Source: Paraclostridium tenue
GTDB taxonomy: Bacteria; Bacillota; Clostridia; Peptostreptococcales; Peptostreptococcaceae
Reading direction: 5' to 3'
Length of the DNA stretch: 64,000 nucleotides
Assembly (NCBI RefSeq): GCF_015668515.1
Contig: NZ_JADPFO010000001.1
Coordinates: 1,627,327 to 1,691,326, forward strand
The position numbers were made by a program, and so were the translations under genes. The notes beneath the pieces were generated by a model. The model had not been told where the DNA came from. It ran no database searches and saw only the letters and a list, made by a program, of their open reading frames with translations. The first letter of the stretch is position 1. Each line of letters starts with the position of its first letter. Below, piece after piece: positions 46,427 to 57,900 of this stretch.

Positions 46427-49400
46427 TTAACTATATTCTATTTTAACTTTTGAACCATTTCCAGCTTCACTTGGACTAACTATTAATTTCACTGGTACTC
46501 TATTTTTTAGTTCTTCAACATGACTTATTATACCAACACTTAGCCTATCACTATGAAGTCTTTCTAAAGAATTCATAACAATTTCTAAAAGTTCACTGTC
46601 TAAAGATCCAAAACCTTCATCTAAAAAGAAAAATTCAAGTGGAGCACTTCCTTTAAGTTGTATTTGTGATGATAATGCTAATGCTAAAGATAGTGATGTT
46701 AAAAAAGTTTCCCCTCCAGATAAAGTATCAACACTTCTTCTTATTCCACCATTGAAATCATCCCTCATTACAAAATTTAAAGTTGAATCAATTTCTAATG
46801 CATATCTACCCTTAGTTATATCCTTTAATCTCTTAGAAGCTTCTATCGCTATATATTTTAATTGGCTTGTTGATACATATTCAACTAGCTTATTTCCTTG
46901 TATAACTTTATCTAGGTCTTCTAATAAATCTACTTTATGCTGAACCTTTTTAAATTCTTTGTTTATGTCTTCTATTTTATCTAAAGCTTCTTTTAAATTA
47001 TTTGCATGTAATTGTTTTGCACCCTTATTTGAATTTATATTCTCAATCTTAATTTTAATATCAGCTATATTTTGCTTTAACTCATCATAACTTTCTTTAG
47101 TTACATAATCTTTTCCTATCTTGCTTTTTAAATCTTTTATTTTTAATTTTATTCTACTACTTTTCTCCTTATAATCTGATATTTCATCTTTTAATTTATT
47201 AATGTATTCTTCATCTAATATACATCTTTTTACTGCATAAATCGATTCAAATTTATATTCATTCAATAAATTATTTAATATCATTTGTTGATTTTCATAT
47301 TGTTCTTTAGAGTTTTTTAAGCTTCCTTCTACATTATTTTTTTGTGCTAGATGTTCTTCTATACTCTTTAATTTATCATCTTTTTTTAGATTTAAGCTAC
47401 TTTCTTGATTTATTATATCATTAATAGTAACTTCAACATTTTCTAGTATAATTTTTGCAGATTTACCTTTTGTTGTAGTTATTAACTCATTATACTTTTC
47501 ATCTCTTATCTTTTTCTTTTCTTGACCTAAATCTTTAAGCCTAGATGATTCTAAATCTTTTTCATGAATTTGTTTTTGTATTAATTCAAGTTTTTCTATA
47601 CTCTCACTTTTTTCTTTTTGCTTTTGATCTAATTTTTTATCTACGTCCTCTAGTGTCTTTTCATTATTATTTATTTCATTTACTTTAGATTTTATATCAT
47701 TTATCTTTAGTATACTTTTTAAATTTAAATACTTATCTTTTGTAACATTATGCTTATTTTCTATTTCATCTATATCTTTATCTATATTTTCTAGAGCTTT
47801 TTTTGTGCTTTGTATATATTCATCCAATTTTATATATTCTTTTTCTATTTCATATTTATTTTCTTTTAATTGCACAACTTTTTTATCTATATCTTCTTTA
47901 TCTTTTCTCCATAATTCTACATTAACTTTTAAACTATCCAATTTTCTTTTCTCTTCATTATATTTCCTAGATAATTCATCTACATTATCATTTCCAATTT
48001 TAAAATTTAATTCTTTTAACTCTTTTTCTTTAATTTGATATGCTGATTTTATAGAACTATTTTTTATATTATATTTATCTAAATTAGATTTTAATGATTT
48101 TTCTTCTAATTTATAGTTTTCTAATTTTGAACTTGTATACTCAACTTGACTTGATGTATTAGTTAAATCAAATTTCACATGATGAGTAGATCCACAAACT
48201 GGACAAGGAGTATTCTCTTTTAATTCTTTTCTTAATTCATTAGCTAAGTTAATATATCTTAAATTGTTTAACTCTTTTTCTAAGTCTTCTATTTCCTTAG
48301 ATTTTCTTTCTAGTTTATCTTCTATTGAGTTTATTTCTCTTTCTACTTTAAATTTTTGTTCTTCTATTGTATTTAATTCATCTTTTACTATTTTTTTTCT
48401 ATCTTTATAATCTTTTAAAATTTCTATTTTATTTCTAAGAATTGCTAAAGACTCATTATTTTTTATTATATTATCATTATCTCCTGGACATTTATTATTT
48501 ATAGTTTCTTGTTTTTTTATCGCTTCTTCTAAGTCTTTGTTTATATCATCTTTATGTTTTTTTGATTTTCTAAAATCAAATTCTTTTTCTGAAAGTTCTT
48601 TTTTTAATATATCTCTTTTTTCTATGCTTTTTTTAATTTGGGTATCTAATACTTCATATTCTTTTTCAGTATCATAAGCTAAAAATACTTTTTGTTTCAA
48701 ATCTGCAGAAATTCGTAAATCTTTACTTTTTGTTTCTAATTCATTAATATATCTTTCAATAGATAGTTTGCTTGAGTTTAATTCTGTTTTAGATTTATCT
48801 AAACTTTCTTTTTCAATTATTAATTTTTTATAATCAGCTCTTAATATTAAAAGTTCCTTATCTAATTCTTCTACTTGAGATTCAAGTTCTATAGCTCTTT
48901 CAAGTTTTACTTTTTTTTCACTTAATCTAGGTAATTCTGTATCTTTTTTATTTTTTATTTCTTCATATTGTTTTTGAATTAATATAAGTTCTTGTTTCTC
49001 AATATTAAGTATATTGTCTATATCTTTTACAATGCATTTATCTTTATCTATGCTTTTTTCTAAAGAACTTATATTTTCTATATAAGGTTTAATTTTTTCT
49101 GCTTTATATGCATCTTCTAGTTTATTTTCTTTTTCTTCTATTTCTTTTGATTTTAAATCTACTTCTTTTTTTTCAAGTTCATATTTTTCAAGTTCTAATT
49201 GCTTTTCATATATATCTTTACACTTTTCAAATTTTAATTCTATGTCTTTTAATTCTTCTTTATATTTACTTTCACTTAAATTTAACTCTTTTAATTCATT
49301 TAATACATTTTTATATTCTTCTTCAGATATTCCTTCATATCCACCTAGTTTTGTATTTAAGATAAGTAAATTTTTATTTTCTTCATTTTTTCTTTGTCTT

Positions 49401-49957
49401 ACTTTATCAATTAACATTCGACCATACTTTTCTAGTCCAAAGATTCTCTCAAGCATATTTCTTCTTTCAGATCCTGTTAACTTTAAAAAATCGTTAAATT
49501 TTCCTTGTGGCAAAACAACTGATCTTGTAAAATCGTCAGCTGTAAGTCCCACTACTTCAGAAATTTTTTTATTAACTTCAGTTGCTTTATCAGCTAAAAC
49601 AGTACTTTGTTCATCATTGTGTATTTCAACTAATCTGCAGTGACTAGTCAATATACCCCCTGTTTTAGTTCTTTTTATAGTTCTATCCACTATATACCTT
49701 CTTTTAAAATCTTTACTTCCTATTTCAAATTCATAAGATATATTAGCTTTGTCACTAGCACTATTTATATACTCTTTAGTGTTTCTTGGTATATTACCAT
49801 ACATAGCCATAGTTATAGCATCTAATATTGTCGATTTACCACTACCTGTTGGTCCAAATATTCCAAATAAACCTCTTTCTGTTAATTTCTCAAAATCTAT
49901 AACTTGATTATCTACATAACTATTTAATCCACTTAATTTTAATTTAATTGGCCTCAT
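46427..49957 (-). CDS. sbcC: SbcC nuclease subunit (Rad50-like)
   Basis: ATPase of the SbcCD complex, which cleaves hairpin and blocked DNA ends. The 1176 residues have an SMC-like layout: N-terminal Walker A (GPTGSGKSTILDAI, about 35-48), two long coiled coils, a zinc-hook CPVC at about residue 585, and C-terminal signature LSGGETFLTSLSLALA with Walker B EFFFLDEGFGSLD. ATG 49957 overlaps sbcD by 14 bases. It is the last gene of the long operon. Confidence 0.96.
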   Translation of the reverse strand: MRPIKLKLSGLNSYVDNQVIDFEKLTERGLFGIFGPTGSGKSTILDAITMAMYGNIPRNTKEYINSASDKANISYEFEIGSKDFKRRYIVDRTIKRTKTGGILTSHCRLVEIHNDEQSTVLADKATEVNKKISEVVGLTADDFTRSVVLPQGKFNDFLKLTGSERRNMLERIFGLEKYGRMLIDKVRQRKNEENKNLLILNTKLGGYEGISEEEYKNVLNELKELNLSESKYKEELKDIELKFEKCKDIYEKQLELEKYELEKKEVDLKSKEIEEKENKLEDAYKAEKIKPYIENISSLEKSIDKDKCIVKDIDNILNIEKQELILIQKQYEEIKNKKDTELPRLSEKKVKLERAIELESQVEELDKELLILRADYKKLIIEKESLDKSKTELNSSKLSIERYINELETKSKDLRISADLKQKVFLAYDTEKEYEVLDTQIKKSIEKRDILKKELSEKEFDFRKSKKHKDDINKDLEEAIKKQETINNKCPGDNDNIIKNNESLAILRNKIEILKDYKDRKKIVKDELNTIEEQKFKVEREINSIEDKLERKSKEIEDLEKELNNLRYINLANELRKELKENTPCPVCGSTHHVKFDLTNTSSQVEYTSSKLENYKLEEKSLKSNLDKYNIKNSSIKSAYQIKEKELKELNFKIGNDNVDELSRKYNEEKRKLDSLKVNVELWRKDKEDIDKKVVQLKENKYEIEKEYIKLDEYIQSTKKALENIDKDIDEIENKHNVTKDKYLNLKSILKINDIKSKVNEINNNEKTLEDVDKKLDQKQKEKSESIEKLELIQKQIHEKDLESSRLKDLGQEKKKIRDEKYNELITTTKGKSAKIILENVEVTINDIINQESSLNLKKDDKLKSIEEHLAQKNNVEGSLKNSKEQYENQQMILNNLLNEYKFESIYAVKRCILDEEYINKLKDEISDYKEKSSRIKLKIKDLKSKIGKDYVTKESYDELKQNIADIKIKIENINSNKGAKQLHANNLKEALDKIEDINKEFKKVQHKVDLLEDLDKVIQGNKLVEYVSTSQLKYIAIEASKRLKDITKGRYALEIDSTLNFVMRDDFNGGIRRSVDTLSGGETFLTSLSLALALSSQIQLKGSAPLEFFFLDEGFGSLDSELLEIVMNSLERLHSDRLSVGIISHVEELKNRVPVKLIVSPSEAGNGSKVKIEYS

Positions 49958-51158
49958 TTATGTCCTCACCCTCTTCACTTACTATATCTAAAAATAAATC
50001 CATCAGTTCCCCCTTAGGTTCAACACCTCTACTAAAAGAATAAAATTCTTTAAAAAGTTCTCCCATAGATTTTTCTTTCATATCAATAACTTCTTCTTGT
50101 TCATTAGATGTAATTATAGGTCTAATTTCTATAATATCTTTTAGTGTATCTTTCATCTTTTTTATATCTGATTGAGCTAATACTTCTTCTGTCTTTATTT
50201 CAAAATAAGACCATATATCCCTATCTTTATTTTCTTCACATATTTTTAAAGCTTCCTCTATTCCACTACACTTAAATACTTCTATTGGTTTATAATTTTT
50301 AAAATATATTTGATTTATTTTTGGTTTTTCACCTGCTTTTATATCAACTATATTAGCTCCTTTACTATAACTTCTTTCATCTTTACTGTATTGAAGAGGA
50401 GATCCTGAATAATATGCATTAAGTCTTTCTGATACTTTTTGTGGTTTATGTAAATGTCCCAGAGCTATATACTGAGCATTTTGAGGTAAATCCTTAGTAT
50501 TTACAATAAGACTTCCTCCTAATTCTATAGGCCTTTCAGAATCTGTAGTCTCTCCTCCTAAAACAAATAAATGTGATACTGCTATATTTATGGTATCTTC
50601 TTTAAATCTTTTAGTTGTTAATTTAAAGATTTCACCAATTTTTTCAGTATAAGTTTGTTGTTTATCTTTATCATCTGTACTCTTTACTAAAACTTCATTT
50701 AATCTTTTTTCACTTGGATAAGGAAGTGTAGATATGACTACACTCTCATCCTTTATTTTTAATTCTACAACTCCTTCTTCACTAAAAACTATCTCAAATC
50801 CATTGTACTTATAAGGTTGTGTATAACTATTTGGCATACCTAAAATTATTATTCCCTGTTCATGAGCTAATGGACTTGCTGCTGATAATCTTTCTGGGTT
50901 ATCATGATTTCCAGCTATAATAAGCACACATCTTTTTCCACTTTGAGATAATTCACTTACTGTTTTATAAAATAACTTTTCAGCCTGTGCCGGAGGGTTA
51001 GATGTATCATATATATCCCCAGCAATAATAACCATATCTATATCATTTTCATTAACCAAATCAATAAAATCTTTACAAAACTTTTCTTGCTCAGCCAATC
51101 TTGAATGACCTTCTAGATTTTTACCTAGATGCCAATCTGATGTATGTATAAACCTCAT
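49944..51158 (-). CDS. sbcD: SbcD nuclease subunit (Mre11-like)
   Basis: Manganese-dependent nuclease subunit of SbcCD. The 404 residues have Mre11-type phosphoesterase motifs: TSDWHLGK (6-13), IAGDIYDT (about 45-52), IAGNHDNPERLSAASPL (about 79-95), AVSHLFV and ALGHLHKPQ. ATG 51158 follows AGGAGG, 10 bases after addA. Grouping of addAB with sbcDC is common in Clostridia and Bacilli, and both systems act on double-strand ends. Confidence 0.96.
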   Translation of the reverse strand: MRFIHTSDWHLGKNLEGHSRLAEQEKFCKDFIDLVNENDIDMVIIAGDIYDTSNPPAQAEKLFYKTVSELSQSGKRCVLIIAGNHDNPERLSAASPLAHEQGIIILGMPNSYTQPYKYNGFEIVFSEEGVVELKIKDESVVISTLPYPSEKRLNEVLVKSTDDKDKQQTYTEKIGEIFKLTTKRFKEDTINIAVSHLFVLGGETTDSERPIELGGSLIVNTKDLPQNAQYIALGHLHKPQKVSERLNAYYSGSPLQYSKDERSYSKGANIVDIKAGEKPKINQIYFKNYKPIEVFKCSGIEEALKICEENKDRDIWSYFEIKTEEVLAQSDIKKMKDTLKDIIEIRPIITSNEQEEVIDMKEKSMGELFKEFYSFSRGVEPKGELMDLFLDIVSEEGEDINEAN

Positions 51159-51168
51159 AATATTCCTC

Positions 51169-54100
51169 CTACAGTTTATAAAGTATTTCTTCCTCTAACC
51201 CAAATAAATATATATATACTTCCTTTATATTTTTTCCTGTTAGTTGATTTAAAGCTTTACTATATATTTCAAGTTGTTTTGTATATCTATTTATAACTTC
51301 ATTTTTGTTTTCTTCATTTACAAAATCAGTTTTATAGTCTACTATAACTATTTCACCATCTTCTTCAAAATAAGCATCTATTATACCTCTGACCATTAAA
51401 GTATCATCATTGACTATATGTTTAAATTCACCTTCAGCTTCAAATATATCTCTAATACCAATTTGTAGATAAAAAGCTTGCTCTCTTTTTAAAAATGGAG
51501 CTTTTAGCATTCTTTTTCCTAAATTAGATTTGAAAAATTTTAATACTTTATATGGATTTATAGTATCTGCTTGAGTTTGAGTTAAAATATTCTTTTTAAC
51601 TGCTAAATTTATTTCTTCTTTTATATCATTTAAATTACTTACCTTACTTAAATCTACAATTTGCATAAATAAATGCATTATAGTACCTTTTTGGGCTGCT
51701 GTAATTTTATCTTTACTTTCACTTTCTTGTATAAAAAGTGGAGTTTTTATTTCTGTTGGTTTACTTATTAACTCTTTAGAAATATAATCTTCTTCTAATT
51801 GACTTTCTAATCTTTTAATTTCAGTAACAGATATTGTTGCTGCTCTATTTACAGATTCTATAAATGGGTATTTATAATCTAATTTATTACTTATTAAGCC
51901 AAAGTAATCACTGTTATCTTTATCTAAATCCATATTTAATAATATAGAGTCTATGGTTTCCTCATCCTCAATATCTTCTTTTTCTATCAATACATCACTT
52001 TTATCCCAAACTCTTGCTTCCCATTTTGATTCATGTTCATTAAAAGCACTAGTTTCTAGATTTACTAGCTCTCTTATATTACTTAAATTTTTATGTTTTA
52101 AAACTGCTGGCATTATCCAATCTAAGAAATTTTTTCCTTTTAAAATCTGATACTCTGAAACTGGACCAATATTTTCTATATCTTCGCCCCATTTTTTTAT
52201 ACTAGAATCTATATCCTTTATTGAACCAGTTATAATTAATTTTTCTTTTGGTCTTGTAAATGCAACATATAAAACTCTCATTTCTTCAGATAAATTTTCC
52301 ATATTTATAATAGTCTTTAATGCTTCTTTTGCGATACTTGGATAAGATATTTTTCTATTGTAATCTACAAGTTGAGGTCCATATCCTAATTTATGGTGAT
52401 ATAAAATATTCTTTTTAAAATCTTGTGTATTGAAATTTTTACCCATACCCGCACATATAACTACAGGGAATTCTAGTCCTTTACTCTTGTGTATACTCAT
52501 TATTCTAACTACATTAGCATTTTCTCCTAATGTTTTAGCACTTCCCATATCAGAATTTGAGCGTTTTAATTTTTTTATAAAGTTTATAAAGTTAAATAAG
52601 CCTTTAAAACTTGTTGATTCAAATTGCTTAGCTCTTTCAAATAAAACCTTTAAGTTTGCTTGTCTTTGAGTTCCAGCTGGAAGAGCTCCTACATATGCAT
52701 AATATCCAGTCTCTATATATAAATACCATAAAAATTCATCAGTGCTCATATATAGCGATTTTTCCTTAAAATCTTCCAGTTTATCTATAAAATACTTAAC
52801 TTTATTACTTAATTCATTATCTTTTTCACAAGTTAGTTTTAATACCTCATAAAAACTTTTCTGTCTATCTTCTATCCTTATATCGATAAGTTCCTCTGGT
52901 GTAAATCCAAACATAGGAGATTTTAGTACTGCAATAAGAGGTATATCTTGCATTGGGTTATCAATTATTTGAAGTAGTGAAAGAATAGTTTTTATCTCTA
53001 TTGTATCAAAATATCCAATTCCAGTATCTGCATATGTCGGTATATCCATATTCATTAATTCATCAACAAAAACTGGTGCCCAACTTGATGTTGCTCTTAA
53101 TAAAATTACTATATCCTTAAACTCTACAGCTCTATATGAATCTAGTTTTTTATCATAAACTTTCATTACTTGTCCATTTTCATTAGGTTTTATCAAGTCT
53201 TTTATTATCTTTCCTATCATCCTAGCTTCTAATTGTATATTATCTATTTCTTCTCTCTCTTCTTCCTCATCAGAACTTTCTTCAACTTTGCTAGACTTTT
53301 GCATTAAATGTATTTCTGTAGCCCCACCAACTATAGAATTTTCTTCTTCACATTCTTTAAAGCTTGCACCTAAATTTAGACGTTCATTTTCATTATATTC
53401 AATCTCTCCTATATTTCTACTCATTATATTTTCAAATATATAGTTAGCTGAATCCACTACTTCTTTTCTACTTCTAAAATTCTTATAAAGCATTATTTTT
53501 CTATTTTTGCTACCCTCTTCAGTATCATAGTTAGCATACTTTTCAAGAAATATTTCAGGTTTAGCTTGTCTAAATCTATATATACTTTGTTTAACATCCC
53601 CAACCATAAATCTATTTGGATTTTCAACTTTAGCAATTGTACTTAATAAAACCTCTTGTACTAAATTACTGTCTTGATATTCATCTATAAATATTTCTGA
53701 AAATCTATCTATATATATTTTAGCTACATCTGAAGGAATAACATTTCCTTCTTCATCTTTGTCAGTTAAAATATCTAGAGCAAAGTGCTCTATATCACTA
53801 AAATCTATAATCCCTTTTTCTTTCTTCTTTTCTTGATACTTTTCCTCAAAAGATATTACTAAATCTGAAATAGACTCTACAACTGGATATAAATATTTTA
53901 TCTCATGGCAAACTTGACTATTACTCTTATAAAAGGTAGATCCTATTATACTTTCTAAAGATTTTTTATTTTTATCTCTTATAGATTTAGCACTCTCTCT
54001 TGCTTGTTTTATATATTCTGGAGTATCCTTTGAAAGTCTTTTTACTCCCTTTGAAAAGTTTTCAAATTGCATATTACTCATATAGTAATACGCTTTATCC

Positions 54101-54909
54101 CATCCTTCATTACAAGCATTTAATATTTCTAATATCTTAGAGTATTCTATATTAAGTTTTTCTTTATAACTTTCTAATTCTTCTATTCCATCTACATAAT
54201 CTATAGCTTTTCTCATGCTAGATTCTATGCCTTTTATCTCTATCTTCACATTATCTAATATAGACTCTGCCCATATAGAGTTTGAAAAATCAAAATTATC
54301 ATCTATATTAAATAGTTCAACAGAATCATATAACCATTTTTTAGGATAAGGTGAAGCCATAGCAAAGTTATATATAGATAAAATAATTTCTTGTAATTCT
54401 TTATCTCCTCTTTTTTCAGCATAACTTTCTACTAAATTTAAAAATCCTATATCTTTAGCTTCATAATACTCTTCAAAAACTTCCTCAATTGATTCCTGTT
54501 TTAAAAGAGAACATTCTGTTTGGTCCCCTATCCTAAAATTAGGGTCTATGTTTATCTTATGAAAATTTGATTTTATTACATCTAAACAAAATGAATGTAT
54601 AGTTGTAATACTTGCTCTATTTAAAAGCACCAATTGATTTTGTAAATGACTATTTTCAGGATTTTTATCTAATGCTTTAGCTATAGCATCGCCTACACGC
54701 TCTCTCATCTCTGAGGCTGCTGCATTTGTAAATGTAACTACTAACAATTTATCTATATCTACTGGATTTTCAATGTCTGTTATTATTTGTATTATACGTT
54801 CAACTAGTACTGCTGTTTTTCCTGAACCTGCAGCTGCTGCTACAAGTAAATTACAATTTCTACTATCTATAACAGCTTGTTGTTCATCTGTCCATTTAGG
54901 AGAACTCAT
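51169..54909 (-). CDS. addA: ATP-dependent helicase/nuclease subunit A
   Basis: Helicase-nuclease subunit of AddAB, the Firmicute counterpart of RecBCD that resects double-strand breaks up to Chi. The 1246 residues show: Walker A AAAGSGKTAVLVERI (about 24-38), DEYQDSN (about 408-414), GDVKQSIYRFR, NFRSR, IMSIHKSKGLEFPVVI, and VLYVAFTRPKEKLIITG. The C-terminal RecB-type nuclease has GIIDAYFEEDGEIVIVDYKTD (about 1180-1200). The start ATG 54909 directly follows the addB stop codon. Confidence 0.97.
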   Translation of the reverse strand: MSSPKWTDEQQAVIDSRNCNLLVAAAAGSGKTAVLVERIIQIITDIENPVDIDKLLVVTFTNAAASEMRERVGDAIAKALDKNPENSHLQNQLVLLNRASITTIHSFCLDVIKSNFHKINIDPNFRIGDQTECSLLKQESIEEVFEEYYEAKDIGFLNLVESYAEKRGDKELQEIILSIYNFAMASPYPKKWLYDSVELFNIDDNFDFSNSIWAESILDNVKIEIKGIESSMRKAIDYVDGIEELESYKEKLNIEYSKILEILNACNEGWDKAYYYMSNMQFENFSKGVKRLSKDTPEYIKQARESAKSIRDKNKKSLESIIGSTFYKSNSQVCHEIKYLYPVVESISDLVISFEEKYQEKKKEKGIIDFSDIEHFALDILTDKDEEGNVIPSDVAKIYIDRFSEIFIDEYQDSNLVQEVLLSTIAKVENPNRFMVGDVKQSIYRFRQAKPEIFLEKYANYDTEEGSKNRKIMLYKNFRSRKEVVDSANYIFENIMSRNIGEIEYNENERLNLGASFKECEEENSIVGGATEIHLMQKSSKVEESSDEEEEREEIDNIQLEARMIGKIIKDLIKPNENGQVMKVYDKKLDSYRAVEFKDIVILLRATSSWAPVFVDELMNMDIPTYADTGIGYFDTIEIKTILSLLQIIDNPMQDIPLIAVLKSPMFGFTPEELIDIRIEDRQKSFYEVLKLTCEKDNELSNKVKYFIDKLEDFKEKSLYMSTDEFLWYLYIETGYYAYVGALPAGTQRQANLKVLFERAKQFESTSFKGLFNFINFIKKLKRSNSDMGSAKTLGENANVVRIMSIHKSKGLEFPVVICAGMGKNFNTQDFKKNILYHHKLGYGPQLVDYNRKISYPSIAKEALKTIINMENLSEEMRVLYVAFTRPKEKLIITGSIKDIDSSIKKWGEDIENIGPVSEYQILKGKNFLDWIMPAVLKHKNLSNIRELVNLETSAFNEHESKWEARVWDKSDVLIEKEDIEDEETIDSILLNMDLDKDNSDYFGLISNKLDYKYPFIESVNRAATISVTEIKRLESQLEEDYISKELISKPTEIKTPLFIQESESKDKITAAQKGTIMHLFMQIVDLSKVSNLNDIKEEINLAVKKNILTQTQADTINPYKVLKFFKSNLGKRMLKAPFLKREQAFYLQIGIRDIFEAEGEFKHIVNDDTLMVRGIIDAYFEEDGEIVIVDYKTDFVNEENKNEVINRYTKQLEIYSKALNQLTGKNIKEVYIYLFGLEEEILYKL

Positions 54910-57900
54910 CTACTCAACCTCTCCTCTCATTTTATTTATTATTTCATCTTGACTTTTTTTATTTATAATTCTATAGTTATTATCCTTAAATGTACTGTCA
55001 AATTGACATATTGATGAGAAACTACAAAAATCACAAGATGTTGATTCTTTAGATTTATATGGATTTATACCTATATTTCCATCAAGCATATCTTTGCTTA
55101 ATTCTTTTATAGTATGTTTTACGTACTTTCTAAGTACATTAAACTCTTCTTGATTTACTCCAGAAGTAGTCTTTGATATTGTTCCATCTTTATTTATAGA
55201 GGCAGGTACTACTAGAGACGTTCCTTTATCCCCTTCTGGCAATGTATTATCCATTTTTCTAATTACATCGCTATCTTTTAATACCAAACCTTTCATTTTA
55301 AGTTGTTTTAATATCTCTTCTCTTATATTATCATCTTCCATATCTTCATTAGTTTTTATTATAGGATCATCTATTTTAAAATAAAGTATTGCTGCAGGAT
55401 TTAAATTTCCATCATTATATTTTGAACTTTCTAATATTGCATCTAAATATACCAATAATTGAAGTTGCAATCCATAATACACATCTGTAAGACTTATATT
55501 TTTATTACCTGACTTGTAATCTACTATCCTTATGTATTTTTCCTGTCCTTCTTCTAGCATATCTACTCTATCTATTTGACCTATTAAGTTTATCTCTTCT
55601 CCATTATCTAAAACTATTTTAATCGGAGGATATTTTCCTTTTACACCAAACTCAACTTCATAATCTGTAGGGTCAAAAGATCCTTTTTTTATCTGTTCAC
55701 TGATTATAGATATTGCAAATATAAGCATATTTCTTAATCTATAAGATAGGTATTTATATCTTGCTGAACTTTCTAGTATATATCCAGGTATTTTTGATAT
55801 TAATTCATCCACTATAATTGTGACTTTATCAACTATATATTCTGGAGTTATTTCTCTCCAATCTAAATTATCTTTAGATAATTGTTTTGAAAACTTGTCT
55901 AATATATTATGAACGAAAGTCCCAAAATCAGGTGGAGTAAACTCAAACTCTTTTCTTTCTTTTGCTTTAAGACCGTATTGAATAAAATATGCAAATGGGC
56001 ATTGAGCATATTTTTCAAGTCTTGATACACTAAATAATTTATTATTATATAATTCTCTTATCTTCTCACTTTCTACCTTCTTAACTTGATTAGTATAATT
56101 TAGTCCTTCCACTATGTTTTTAGCTCTAATATGATAATCTTCATTTTGTATATAATATTTATATAAATCTAGCCATACAGGATTTATATCTCTATTTTCT
56201 TCAAAATCTTTTATAGATTTTATAAGTTCATTAAAAACTGGTGCTTTTGTAGTTATATTTTCAACTACATCTTCACTAGTGTCATAAATTTTATCACTTA
56301 AATAGCTTTCATTCTTAATGTTTTTAAAAATCTTTTTAAGTCTAGAAACTATTACAGATGGTCTTAAAGTTTTTCCTTCATGATCAGCTATAGGATAAGT
56401 TATTGTTAGAGAGTTTGTTGTTGATGTCAATGCTTTATACACTAAAAATTGTTCTTCAAACGTTTTTGTCTTACTATCTATATCTACTTCAACACCACTG
56501 TTTTCTAGATTTTCTCTATCTTTATCATTTAATATTCCATCATCTTTTGATATTAATGGAAATATCCCATCTGTAGTTCCCATTAGATATAAATGTTTAG
56601 TATTTGGATTTTTCATTCTATCAACACTACTTACTAAAACTTGATCTAAGCTTGGAGGAACTGTAGCCAACTCATATTCATCAAACCCTATACTTATTAC
56701 TTTAATAAATTTATCTAAACTTATTGTATCTTCTCCCATGATTTCAACAATTTGATCTAATATATCAACTACTATTTCCCAAACCTGAGAATATTGATTA
56801 GCTAAATCTATCTCATTATTTGATTTAAAATTATCTATCATATTCTTTATAGTATCTGGCATATTAATATCTATTAAAAATTCATATATATACTTACATA
56901 TATCTTTGGCTTTATTTTTACCTTTTATTTTTTCTTGTAGTTTAACTATAGGATTTATTATTAATTTTCTTATTTCATTAACTCTTTCTATAATTTCTAT
57001 CTCGTATTCATTTTCCTCGTCATTTAACCTATGATTTACTCTGTAATTCCACTTCTCTTCAAACCATTTCTTTCCTCGTATACCATTTGCCAAAACATAA
57101 TTTTCAAGTAAACTTATATCTTCAATATCTATTCCTAACAAACCACTTTTTATATACCTAAACATTGTTTCATAATTATATCTTCTACTTTGCATTTCTA
57201 GTGCTGATATTATTAAAACTATAATAGGATTGCTTTTAGCTTCTGTTTTATTATCTATAAAATTTGGTATTTCATATTCTTTAAATATTGACTGTACTAA
57301 AAAGTCATATCTATTTAAATCTCTGGTTGCTACAGTTATATCTCTATATCTAATACCTTTCTCTCTTACTAAAAATACTATTTCTTTTGCTATTTGCTCT
57401 ACTTCTGAATATAAATTACTAAATTCCTTTATAGCTATACTTTTAGTTTCATCTTCATAAACTTTATAAGGATACGAGAAATAATTTTTTTCTAGGTGTT
57501 CTAACTCTTCATTCCCATTAAATCTTTTTATTTTAGTTGCATTTAAACTTATATCAGGTTTTATATTAATTCCAGACTCTAAGCATAATTTTCTTAGCTT
57601 TTCTTCTGTAAATTTAGTACGGGAAAACACATCTTTTTTATTGTAGGTTTTTACTAAATTATTATCTAAAGTTAAAGTTATATTAACTTCAGATGCCTTT
57701 AATAGTAAACTTCTTATTACTCTATACTGATTAGGTGTAAATCCTGTAAATTCATCTATATATATTTTTGCGTTGTCAAAATAGCTACACATTTCTATTT
57801 TATCTGCTAGTGATGCTAATAAATCTTGTGAGTCTATATAGTTTTCATGTAATATTTTTTCATAATTATCATAAATTTTACTTATATCTTGTAATTTCAA